A DNA stretch of 48,764 nucleotides, from positions 1 through 48,764 of the forward strand of contig JAPLIB010000149.1 in assembly GCA_026389335.1 (NCBI GenBank), read 5' to 3'. The translations under genes were made by a program, and so were the position numbers. The notes beneath the pieces were generated by a model, which was not told the origin of the DNA, searched no databases, and was given only the letters and a program-made list of their open reading frames with translations. Shown here piece by piece: positions 34,118-41,239 of the stretch (positions within the stretch are counted from its first letter, which is position 1; each line of letters begins with the position of its first letter). The stretch comes from Cyanobacteriota bacterium. GTDB taxonomy: Bacteria; Cyanobacteriota; Cyanobacteriia; PCC-6307; Cyanobiaceae.

Positions 34118-34668
34118 CAGACTTCAGACGCCGCGGGCTCAGCCGCGGCAACCTCGATCGGCGGCGGCTCCGCAGGCTCGAGCCCGCTCAGCGATTCAGT
34201 CAAGCCGCCGGTGAACTGGTGGGGGAGCAACTCGCCCTCATAGACCAGAGGGAAAGGATTGGCACCCAGACCGGACGGCTCCGCCAGGGGCGCCGCCGCC
34301 CCGAGGCGCACCAGGGCCGCATGGGCCAGCTGCTCGAAGCACGCCTGCACCGCCTCCAGCTCCTGGCAGGGAATGGCGAGCCACTGCTCACGGCTGGCCC
34401 AGTGGATCAACAACTGCCCCTCCTCCCTGGCGCCATCCCACTGCAGTTCGCGGCCCAGGAAGCCGGGTTGTTGGTTCAACCAGGGTTCCCAGCTGCCCTG
34501 TTCGGCTTCCAGCCAGGCGCTGCGGGCGGCAGCCGGGACGTGCACGCGCAGGTGCTCCACCACCGCCACCTCCACCCGGCCATCGCCAACAGCGCTGCTG
34601 CGCAGGCTGCCGTCGATGTCGGGAATGCCGGCGAAATCAAGGGGAACCGGCTGGCCGTTCAGATCCAT
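34117..34668 (-). CDS. TIGR03792 family protein
   Basis: Member of a cyanobacterial family with a ferredoxin-like (antibiotic-monooxygenase-like) fold: VVEHLRVHVPAAARSAWLEAEQGSW, QQPGFLGRELQWD, LLIHWASREQWLAIP, EAVQACFE. From ATG 34668 (MDLNGQPVPLDFAG) it is 183 residues; an upstream start at 34773 adds a basic leader with no match. The C-terminal 80 residues (PEGELLPHQF, ending AEPPPIEVAAAEPAASEV) are extra. Function unknown. Coupled with larB by a TGATG junction. Confidence 0.8.
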   Translation of the reverse strand: MDLNGQPVPLDFAGIPDIDGSLRSSAVGDGRVEVAVVEHLRVHVPAAARSAWLEAEQGSWEPWLNQQPGFLGRELQWDGAREEGQLLIHWASREQWLAIPCQELEAVQACFEQLAHAALVRLGAAAPLAEPSGLGANPFPLVYEGELLPHQFTGGLTESLSGLEPAEPPPIEVAAAEPAASEV

Positions 34669-34972
34669 CGACCACTGAAAAACCAGGGCCCAGCCTAAGC
34701 AGCGTGCCGCCAGAAGCGGTGGGTGTCGAGCCAGGAGTCGCGAGCCAGGTGCCGCGGGCAGGGGAGGGGTCAAGCCACCACAGGATGGGCCGTCCTGCTC
34801 AAACCGACCTCAACTCAGGCCCGTTGGTCGGGAACCGGCCGGCAGCGGCAACCGGCAAGACCCGACAAGGCTAGAGGCGCAGACCAAAGGCGTCCTCAAG
34901 GAGTCCCCATGGCCAGGAGCACCTGCCCCAGCTGCCCCAGCTGATCAAACTCCGGCTGGCGCCAAGACTCCC

Positions 34973-35473
34973 TCAGGACTGCTGCAGCAAGGCCACCGCA
35001 TGGCAGGCAATGCCCTCCTCACGGCCGGTGGGGCCCAGGCCCTCATTGGTGGTGGCCTTGACCCCCACCTGCGAAGGCTCCAGACCCATGCGGCCGGCAA
35101 TGGCGGCCCGGATCGCCTCAATGTGGGGCTTGAGCTTGGGCCGCTCCGCCACCACCACCGTGTCCACGTTGATCACGCTCCAGCCCTGCACACTGATCAA
35201 CTCCATCACTCGCTCCAGCAGCTCCAGGCTGTCCGCCCCCTTCCAGCGGGGATCCTCAGGCGGGAAATGGCGGCCGATGTCGCCGAGGCTGAGGGCACCC
35301 AGCAGCGCATCCATGATGGCGTGCACCAGCACATCGGCGTCGCTGTGACCATCGAGCCCCAGACCCTGCGGGTGATCGAGCCGTTGCCCCCCCAGGATCA
35401 GGGGCCGGCCGCTGACCAGGCGGTGGATGTCGTAGCCATTGCCGATCCGTAGCTTCATGGGGGAGGCGCTCAT
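34973..35473 (-). CDS. ispF: 2-C-methyl-D-erythritol 2,4-cyclodiphosphate synthase
   Basis: MEP isoprenoid pathway enzyme making the cyclic diphosphate. 166 residues with GYDIHRLV, the metal motif [27 protein letters not shown] and [28 protein letters not shown] (in pieces), all conserved. It could also start at the internal ATG 35458 (MKLRIGN), giving the usual length. It lies 42 bases downstream of trmD on the same strand. The 199 bases between ispF and TIGR03792 have no gene I can support. Confidence 0.96.
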   Translation of the reverse strand: MSASPMKLRIGNGYDIHRLVSGRPLILGGQRLDHPQGLGLDGHSDADVLVHAIMDALLGALSLGDIGRHFPPEDPRWKGADSLELLERVMELISVQGWSVINVDTVVVAERPKLKPHIEAIRAAIAGRMGLEPSQVGVKATTNEGLGPTGREEGIACHAVALLQQS

Positions 35474-35515
35474 GTGCTGCCACTCTGAGCTGGCAGCGGA
35501 CCTTGGGGGGCGGCC

Positions 35516-36223
35516 TCAGGCCTGGTCGTGCTGCTGCTGCCAACGGGCGAACAGATCAGGCCGGCGCGCGGCGGTGCGATCGCGTTGCTGTTGCAGACGC
35601 CAGCGGGCGATGGCGCCATGGTCGCCGCTGCGCAGCACCGCCGGCACCTCCAGGCCCCGGAAGCTGGCCGGGCGGGTGTAGTGGGGATGCTCCAGCAGCA
35701 GGGTGCTGTGGCTCTCCTCCTCCAGACAGGCCTCGCTGCCCACCGTGCCGGGCCGCAGCCGCACCACACCGTTGATGATCGTCGCCGCCGGCAACTCGCC
35801 GCCGGTGAGCACGAAGTCGCCGATCGACACCTCCTCATCGACCAGAGCACGGATACGCTCGTCGAAGCCCTCATAGTGACCGCAGAGCAACACCAGCTGG
35901 TCGTATTCCGTGGCCCAGCGACGCAGGTCGGCCTGCTGCAACGGTTGGCCCTGGGGGCTCATCATCAGCACCCGCCGCCGCGGCAGCACGGGGATGGCCT
36001 CCACGGCCGCATACACCGGTTCGGGCTTGAGCACCATGCCGGCACCGCCGCCGTAGGGCTCGTCGTCCACCTTGCGATAGCGATCGAGGGCGTAATCACG
36101 GGGGTTGTGCAGATGCAGCTCGGCGATGCCGCTGGCAAAGGCCCGACCGATCACGCCCAGGCTCAGCAGCGGCGCGAAGGCCTCGGGTACGAGGCTGACC
36201 ACATCGAGGCGCAAGGCGCTCAT
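35516..36223 (-). CDS. trmD: tRNA (guanine-37-N1) methyltransferase
   Basis: SPOUT-fold enzyme that methylates G37 of tRNAs and so guards reading frame. 235 residues with LDVVSLVPEAFAPLL at the start, DDEPYGGGAGMVLKPEPV, and the trefoil-knot motifs VLLCGHYEGFDERI and SIGDFVLTGGELPA. Length is normal. Start ATG 36223 overlaps the bilin lyase stop by 4 bases (36220-36223). Confidence 0.97.
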   Translation of the reverse strand: MSALRLDVVSLVPEAFAPLLSLGVIGRAFASGIAELHLHNPRDYALDRYRKVDDEPYGGGAGMVLKPEPVYAAVEAIPVLPRRRVLMMSPQGQPLQQADLRRWATEYDQLVLLCGHYEGFDERIRALVDEEVSIGDFVLTGGELPAATIINGVVRLRPGTVGSEACLEEESHSTLLLEHPHYTRPASFRGLEVPAVLRSGDHGAIARWRLQQQRDRTAARRPDLFARWQQQHDQA

Positions 36224-36999
36224 GGGCTGGACGGGCCGCCGCCGGCGGACTGGGTGCTGGCGGTCTGTGCGCTGGCACCGGAGCGGCTGACGCGGCGAAT
36301 CTCGGAGCTGAAGCTGGCCCGGCCAGGGCTGCCGTCGGGCCGCTGTTCAACGCTGCTGCGCAGCCGCAGGTTGGGCTTGGTGAACCAGATGCGCTCGCGC
36401 ACGATGGCGCTGGGACCCCGAACCGTGAGCTCCAGGCTGCCGTCGGGCCAGAGCTGCCAACGCCCCCCATCAGGCTGGGCCACGGCACCGCCCACCGCGA
36501 GACTGGCTGGCGCGACACCGCCGGACGAAACGCCGCCCGCTGCCGCAGGGCCGACCGGTACATGGCCCCCAGCAACACGCCCTTCAAGGGCCCTTGGGTC
36601 CGGTACCGCCTGGCTGCGGAAGGCACCGTCATGGCTGAAGTGCAGCTCGCGGACCGCCCCCCCACCCGGCGGCAGCAGCCGCAGGCCACCGGCCTCAGCG
36701 CTGGATGCCGGTTCCAGGTAGGCCACCAGCAACTCAGCCCGCTCCGAGCTGTGCCAGCCATCCCCGTCGCTGGGCAGCGCCGAGGCGTCAGGTTCGCGGC
36801 CTTGCGAATCTGCGGCGGAGTTGGCACTAGCCGCAGAGATGGCAGCCAGAGCATCAGGCGCGGGCATGCTTTCACCACTCTCCAGCTCAAAACAGCTGCG
36901 CAGAGCCAGCCACTCGCCGGCGCAGAAGGCGAGGAAGCTGGCGATGTCCTGGGGAGGGAAAGGGGCCTGGGGGCTGGAGCCGGCGGGGGGAGCTGTCAC
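36220..36999 (-). CDS. CpcS/CpeS-type phycobiliprotein lyase
   Basis: Attaches phycobilin chromophores to phycobiliprotein subunits. The 259-residue protein shows the family N-terminus FLAFCAGEWLALRSCFEL and the C-terminal signature RERIWFTKPNLRLRSSVEQ followed by SFSSEIRRVSR. Between them (about 120-190) lies a Gly/Ala/Pro-rich insertion around VPDPRALEGRVAGGHVPVGP and VAPASLAVGG, not typical of the family. Which bilin and subunit are served is not determined; its presence indicates phycobilisomes. Situated between era and trmD. Confidence 0.82.
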   Translation of the reverse strand: MTAPPAGSSPQAPFPPQDIASFLAFCAGEWLALRSCFELESGESMPAPDALAAISAASANSAADSQGREPDASALPSDGDGWHSSERAELLVAYLEPASSAEAGGLRLLPPGGGAVRELHFSHDGAFRSQAVPDPRALEGRVAGGHVPVGPAAAGGVSSGGVAPASLAVGGAVAQPDGGRWQLWPDGSLELTVRGPSAIVRERIWFTKPNLRLRSSVEQRPDGSPGRASFSSEIRRVSRSGASAQTASTQSAGGGPSSP

Positions 37000-37051
37000 G
37001 ACGAACGCCAGTAACGGAGCGAGTTGAGGGGCATCCTCTCAGCAGGGTCCC

Positions 37052-38125
37052 TCATTCACCCCGATAGCCCAGTTCAGCCAGGCGGCCTGGATGACTGCGC
37101 CAGCCTGGAACCACCTTGACGAACAGCTCCAGATACACCGGGCCATCGAACACCTTCTGCATCTGCAGCCGTGCGCCTTTGCCGATCTCCCGCAACATCT
37201 GGCCGCCCTTGCCAATCAGGATTCCCTTCTGGCTGGAGCGCTCCACCAGCACGGTGGCGAGCACGGCGGTGCGCGGTCCATCGTCGACGATACGATCGAT
37301 CAGCACCGCCACCGAGTGGGGAATCTCCTCGCGGGTCTGGTGCAGCACCTGTTCACGGATCAACTCCGCCAGCAGCAGCTGCTCCGGCTGATCGCTGATG
37401 GCATCGGCCGGGTACAGATGGGGGCCCAGGGGCAGATCCGCAGCAAGGGCAGCCACCAAGGAGGCACAGCCCTCGCCGGTGAGGGCGCTGAGCGGATGCA
37501 GGGGCCAGGCCAGGCGATTCGTTCGGGACGGATAGGGATGAGCTGCGGCTGGCTGGCCCGAATCCTCCGCACACGGTTCGGGACGGGCGTCAGCCTCGAG
37601 GCCAAGCGGCTGAGCCGGGTCAGATTCAGTTGGGGACGGGGCCCAGCTCACCAGCAGCTCCCGGTAGCTGGCAGCCAGCGCCTCGGACTGGGCCGGATCG
37701 ACCTGATCGCTCTTGTTGAGGGCGATATGAACGGGCACCCGGCAATGGCGCAACAGCTCAACGATGAAGGCATCGCCACGACCGGCCGGCTGGCTGCCGT
37801 CCACCAGCAACAGCACCACATCCACCTCGCCGATGGCACTGCGGGCGCTCTGCACCAGCCGCTGACCCAGCAGATGGTGGGGCTTATGGATGCCCGGAGT
37901 GTCCAGCAACACCAGCTGGGCCTTGGGGGTGGTGAGGATGGCCCTTAAGCGGTTGCGGGTGGTCTGGGCCACCGGGGAGGTGATCGCCACCTTTTCGCCC
38001 ACCAGTTGGTTGAGCAGGGTGGATTTGCCCACGTTGGGCCGGCCGATCAGGGCGACGAAGCCCGAGCGGTAGCCCAGCGGCGTGTCGGCACCCAAGGAAC
38101 CGGAAGGAGAAGGGGCTGTCATCAC
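37052..38125 (-). CDS. era: GTPase Era with an insertion between G4 and G5
   Basis: Ribosome-assembly GTPase that binds 16S rRNA. G motifs: GRPNVGKST (28-36), DTPG (75-78), NKSD (137-140), SALTGEG (213-219); the KH domain has GILIGKGGQMLREIG and a typical VYLELFVKVVPGWR end. The G4-G5 distance is 73 residues, against roughly 25 in E. coli; the extra piece (about 158-207, SWAPSPTESDP..HPYPSRTNR) is Pro/Asp/Glu-rich and probably disordered. Length 357 versus about 300 for standard Era. Start MMTAPSPSG at 38125 is the first ATG. 52 bases separate it from the lyase. Confidence 0.95.
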   Translation of the reverse strand: MMTAPSPSGSLGADTPLGYRSGFVALIGRPNVGKSTLLNQLVGEKVAITSPVAQTTRNRLRAILTTPKAQLVLLDTPGIHKPHHLLGQRLVQSARSAIGEVDVVLLLVDGSQPAGRGDAFIVELLRHCRVPVHIALNKSDQVDPAQSEALAASYRELLVSWAPSPTESDPAQPLGLEADARPEPCAEDSGQPAAAHPYPSRTNRLAWPLHPLSALTGEGCASLVAALAADLPLGPHLYPADAISDQPEQLLLAELIREQVLHQTREEIPHSVAVLIDRIVDDGPRTAVLATVLVERSSQKGILIGKGGQMLREIGKGARLQMQKVFDGPVYLELFVKVVPGWRSHPGRLAELGYRGE

Positions 38126-38241
38126 TCAAGCCTCGCAGCTGACGGGACGGGATGGGCCCTGGAGAGCAGCAGCAGCCAGGAGCTCCTGCCACTGCGGCCA
38201 AGGGATTGCCCATAGCCTGAGCAGACACCACAGCCACCGCC

Positions 38242-38769
38242 ATGACCGCCCCGGCGCCACTCCAGCCCAGCTTCCCCCAGGCGATCGAAATCAGCGGCCA
38301 ATGGCTGGCGCTCTGGGAAGCGGGCGAGCTGAGCGACGAGGTACTGGCCGACCGGTTGGCGGAACTGGTGGCCAGTCGCGATGGCGCCCGCGGCTTCTTC
38401 GTGGTGGCCCTGGCCAGCGATTCGCCACTGATGGACAGGCTGCCGGAGCCAGTCGCCCTGCAACTGCGACTCGCCGGAGAGGCGGTGGTGGACTTGACGG
38501 TGCGCAATCTGGCGATGAGCACGGCGATGGCTGTGCACCACGGCCGCTCAGGTGATTTCAGCCAGCAGGCAGGTTCCGAACGCGTTCAACATCGCTCCCG
38601 CGACTTGCTGCGGCTGCTGGAACCGACAGCGGTGAAGCAAAGATTGGAGATCATGCTGGCCGCGGCCCGAGATGGCGAAGGTGACGACGTGGCCTTTGTA
38701 GAGCGCTGGGGCTACGACACTGCACAGAAGTCAGCGATCGCCGAGGCCATCGACGCCGTGGCGGAATGA
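38242..38769 (+). CDS. Conserved cyanobacterial protein of unknown function
   Basis: A 175-residue soluble alpha-helical protein: AIEISGQWLALWEAGELSDEVLADRLAELVAS, then ARGFFVVALASDSPLMDRLPEPV, VVDLTVRNLAMSTAMAVHH and a C-terminal AVKQRLEIMLAAARDGEGDDVAFVERWGYD. The regular, ungapped layout looks like a folded domain, and I believe it is a lineage-typical family, but I recall no function. It is divergent from era with a 116-base gap. Confidence 0.7.
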   Translation: MTAPAPLQPSFPQAIEISGQWLALWEAGELSDEVLADRLAELVASRDGARGFFVVALASDSPLMDRLPEPVALQLRLAGEAVVDLTVRNLAMSTAMAVHHGRSGDFSQQAGSERVQHRSRDLLRLLEPTAVKQRLEIMLAAARDGEGDDVAFVERWGYDTAQKSAIAEAIDAVAE

Positions 38770-38771
38770 GC

Positions 38772-39869
38772 TCATGGGGCCATAGACGCCGAGGCGGCCT
38801 GCGCCTCGCTAGCCGTAGGCGCGAACGAAGGCAGCGGGGCCGTAGCAGCTGCAGAGTCAACTACGGGCGCAACGGCTGCAGAGGTCTGTGATGCCGGAGC
38901 TACAGCCACCGGCGGGGAGGAACTGGAGACAGGCTCCAGACTGGTGGCAGGGCTGGCCGGTGTCACGGCGGCGGCCGATGGTTCAACGGCAGAAACAGGA
39001 ATTTTGGCTGCAGGCTTGGTGTCTGGGGTGAGCACCGGGGCCTGCTCCAGCGGATGGAGATGGATCACCGCCGGCACCACGGATCCCACGGCAGGGCGCT
39101 GCTGATGACGGGACCAGGAGTCGATCTCCTTGATCACCCCGGCGTTGTCGGGGGCCTGGAGGATATCGACGCTGCCATCGCTCTGGATCGCCAGGGGCAC
39201 CTCGGTGGTCCGGCTCACACTGAGCGAAGGCACATGAATCACCCGAGCGGTGCTGATGCGACGCGGCGCCCCAGGGAGCTGGAGGATGGCCTGGCGCATG
39301 GGATCACGCCAGATGCTGGGCAGCGGACCCATCGGATCACCGCCGCTGAGGGAAGCAGCCCGTTCGGCCATTGCCAGGGGCGACATCGAACCCTCATGCA
39401 GGTCATTGAGGTCAACACTGCCGCCCAAAAGCTGGGCCCGAGTGAAATGACGATTCAGCCAATTCTGGCTGGCCTTGGCCGAGGGCTGGAGCTCGGCGTT
39501 AGCAGCGGCAAGGCTGGACGCGGAAGGATTGGAGCTGAACGCCTCGATCGAGCGGCTGAGCGGTCGATCCAGCAGAGAAGAGGCTCCGGATCCGGCAGTA
39601 CTGAGCAACACACCCGTAGAGGTAAGGGCGTTGCTGGCCAGATTCTTCACCGGGGCGGCTGTTGCATCCAGGAGCTTGTCGAGGGCCAGGGCCGGCCCCC
39701 TGGCCAGATCACGGCTCAACTGGGCGCTGCGATCAGGTGGCGTGATGCGCCTGAGGTGGGACACCCAACGGTCATGCACATCAATTGCCGCCAAAGGCAA
39801 CCAGATCAACTGACTAACCAGGGCCCAACCAATGGCCTGAAACTTGATGCCGGGGCCTTGGGAACTCAT
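38772..39869 (-). CDS. Unknown membrane-anchored protein downstream of the Wza-like gene
   Basis: A 365-residue protein with one N-terminal hydrophobic segment (AIGWALVSQLIWLPLAAIDV, about 12-31), a middle part with helical Ser/Ala-rich repeats and a few folded-looking stretches (QAILQLPGAPRRISTARVIHVPSLS in pieces, EVPLAIQSDGSVDILQAPDN), and a low-complexity Ala/Pro/Ser/Val-rich C-terminus of about 95 residues. It starts 56 bases after the Wza-like stop on the same strand, so it is probably in the polysaccharide export operon. No family is recognised. The C-terminus nearly touches the stop of the convergent unknown gene (38769). Confidence 0.65.
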   Translation of the reverse strand: MSSQGPGIKFQAIGWALVSQLIWLPLAAIDVHDRWVSHLRRITPPDRSAQLSRDLARGPALALDKLLDATAAPVKNLASNALTSTGVLLSTAGSGASSLLDRPLSRSIEAFSSNPSASSLAAANAELQPSAKASQNWLNRHFTRAQLLGGSVDLNDLHEGSMSPLAMAERAASLSGGDPMGPLPSIWRDPMRQAILQLPGAPRRISTARVIHVPSLSVSRTTEVPLAIQSDGSVDILQAPDNAGVIKEIDSWSRHQQRPAVGSVVPAVIHLHPLEQAPVLTPDTKPAAKIPVSAVEPSAAAVTPASPATSLEPVSSSSPPVAVAPASQTSAAVAPVVDSAAATAPLPSFAPTASEAQAASASMAP

Positions 39870-39925
39870 GGGAGCAGAACAGGGGAGAAAAAGGAAAGGT
39901 CAGGCTTGGCAGAAACCAGGTTCAA

Positions 39926-41104
39926 TCAACGATTATTATAATAGCCATACTGGAAGAAAAGATTACCCAAAGAGCTGAGCGGCAACACAACTTGGTTGAG
40001 CAAGTCCATGGTCTTACCATAATAACTGCGCCTGACGATAATCATATCCCGATCCCGCAGGGGCGGGTTAAACCCTTTCGAGATATCTTGTCCCGGCTGA
40101 TAGCTGTAGAACTCGCTGGTCGTGGTCCCATTGCGATTCAGACGAACCAATTCAATATCACTTTTCTTGGCGCGCCAAGGCACCGGCCCACCAGCCCGTA
40201 GCAAAGCTTCTTGAAGTGGTGTATTAGCAGGAACAGAGATCGTCCCCGGTTGCTTCACCTCGCCCACCAAGGTCACACTGATGGTGAGGGGGGAGAGGTT
40301 GGACAGGCCGATCTGAAGCACCTCACTGGGCAAGGGCTTGTCTGTACGGGTGACGATCAGGGTATCGCCATCAAAGAGAATCGGGTTCTGGCGTTGGTTT
40401 CCGGCCTGCAGCAACTGGGCCAGATCCAGCACGGTCTGCTTTTCAACACCACCGGAACCAGCCGGCCGTCGCAGCACGATTTGTCGGATATCGGCGTTGA
40501 GCGTGATGCCGCCAGCCGTCTGGATGGCAGAAACAGGCGTGGAGTAGGAGGCGAGTGGATAGAGCCCCGGACGACTGACCTCGCCAAGGATGCTCACCTG
40601 AACAGGACGGGGCCTGATGAGGTTGAGGATCAACTGGGGCCTCACCAACTGCTTGCTGTACAAAGAGGTCAGCCAGCGGCTGGCCTGGCCCAGGGTGAGC
40701 CCGGTGAGCTGAACCGATCCCAGCAGCGCCAGGGTGCTGGTGCCATCAGGGAGGATTTCAACAGGACCGCCCACCTCCTTGGCGGCGGGGTCCAGGAAAT
40801 TGAGCTGCAACTGATCTCCGGGCCCCAACACGTAGAGATCGCTGTACACGCTGGGCAGGGAGAGGCCCTCGGCCACACCCAGGGAACCGGGACCAGCCAC
40901 TTGGGCAATCGCCGGTGAGCCGAAGGCGGCCGCCGAGGGCTCAGCGGCTTGGAGCGGCAACAGCGACGTCGACACCATCAAAACCCCCAGAGCCAGGGAC
41001 GAGGAGGCCCGACCCAGCGGCCAGACAGGGCTCGCTGACCAAGCTTGCCGACGGGCACCTGCGGAATGGTCAGGGCTGTTAAGGACCTCCACGGGCAGCG
41101 GCAT
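39926..41104 (-). CDS. Polysaccharide export protein, Wza-like (Poly_export/SLBB)
   Basis: Outer-membrane channel component for capsule or exopolysaccharide export. 392 residues with a long N-terminus and a hydrophobic signal-like segment (SSSLALGVLMVSTSLLPLQAA, about 34-54) without an obvious lipobox. The Poly_export domain starts YVLGPGDQLQLNFLDP (about 91), followed by VEILPDGTSTLALLGSVQLTG; two SLBB-type domains follow (VSILGEVSRPGLYPL; VTLVGEVKQPGTISVPANTPLQEAL in pieces). The C-terminus ends in an aromatic QYGYYNNR. Divergent from the Wzc-like gene by 135 bases, which must hold both promoters. Confidence 0.9.
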   Translation of the reverse strand: MPLPVEVLNSPDHSAGARRQAWSASPVWPLGRASSSLALGVLMVSTSLLPLQAAEPSAAAFGSPAIAQVAGPGSLGVAEGLSLPSVYSDLYVLGPGDQLQLNFLDPAAKEVGGPVEILPDGTSTLALLGSVQLTGLTLGQASRWLTSLYSKQLVRPQLILNLIRPRPVQVSILGEVSRPGLYPLASYSTPVSAIQTAGGITLNADIRQIVLRRPAGSGGVEKQTVLDLAQLLQAGNQRQNPILFDGDTLIVTRTDKPLPSEVLQIGLSNLSPLTISVTLVGEVKQPGTISVPANTPLQEALLRAGGPVPWRAKKSDIELVRLNRNGTTTSEFYSYQPGQDISKGFNPPLRDRDMIIVRRSYYGKTMDLLNQVVLPLSSLGNLFFQYGYYNNR

Positions 41105-41239
41105 CAGCGGTTAGGGAGCCTCACCTTACCCAGATCAGCCGGAAAATCCGCTGGAGACGGTTCAGCTAATGGATCGGACCCGGCGATGGGCTGCAGCATT
41201 TAGCCGTAGAGTCGTCAGAAGACTTTTTGATGATCAGGA

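Noticed and set aside
34723-34944. 73-residue frame between TIGR03792 and ispF
   Set aside because: Composition is Arg/Gln/Ser noise, and it overlaps the TIGR03792 leader.
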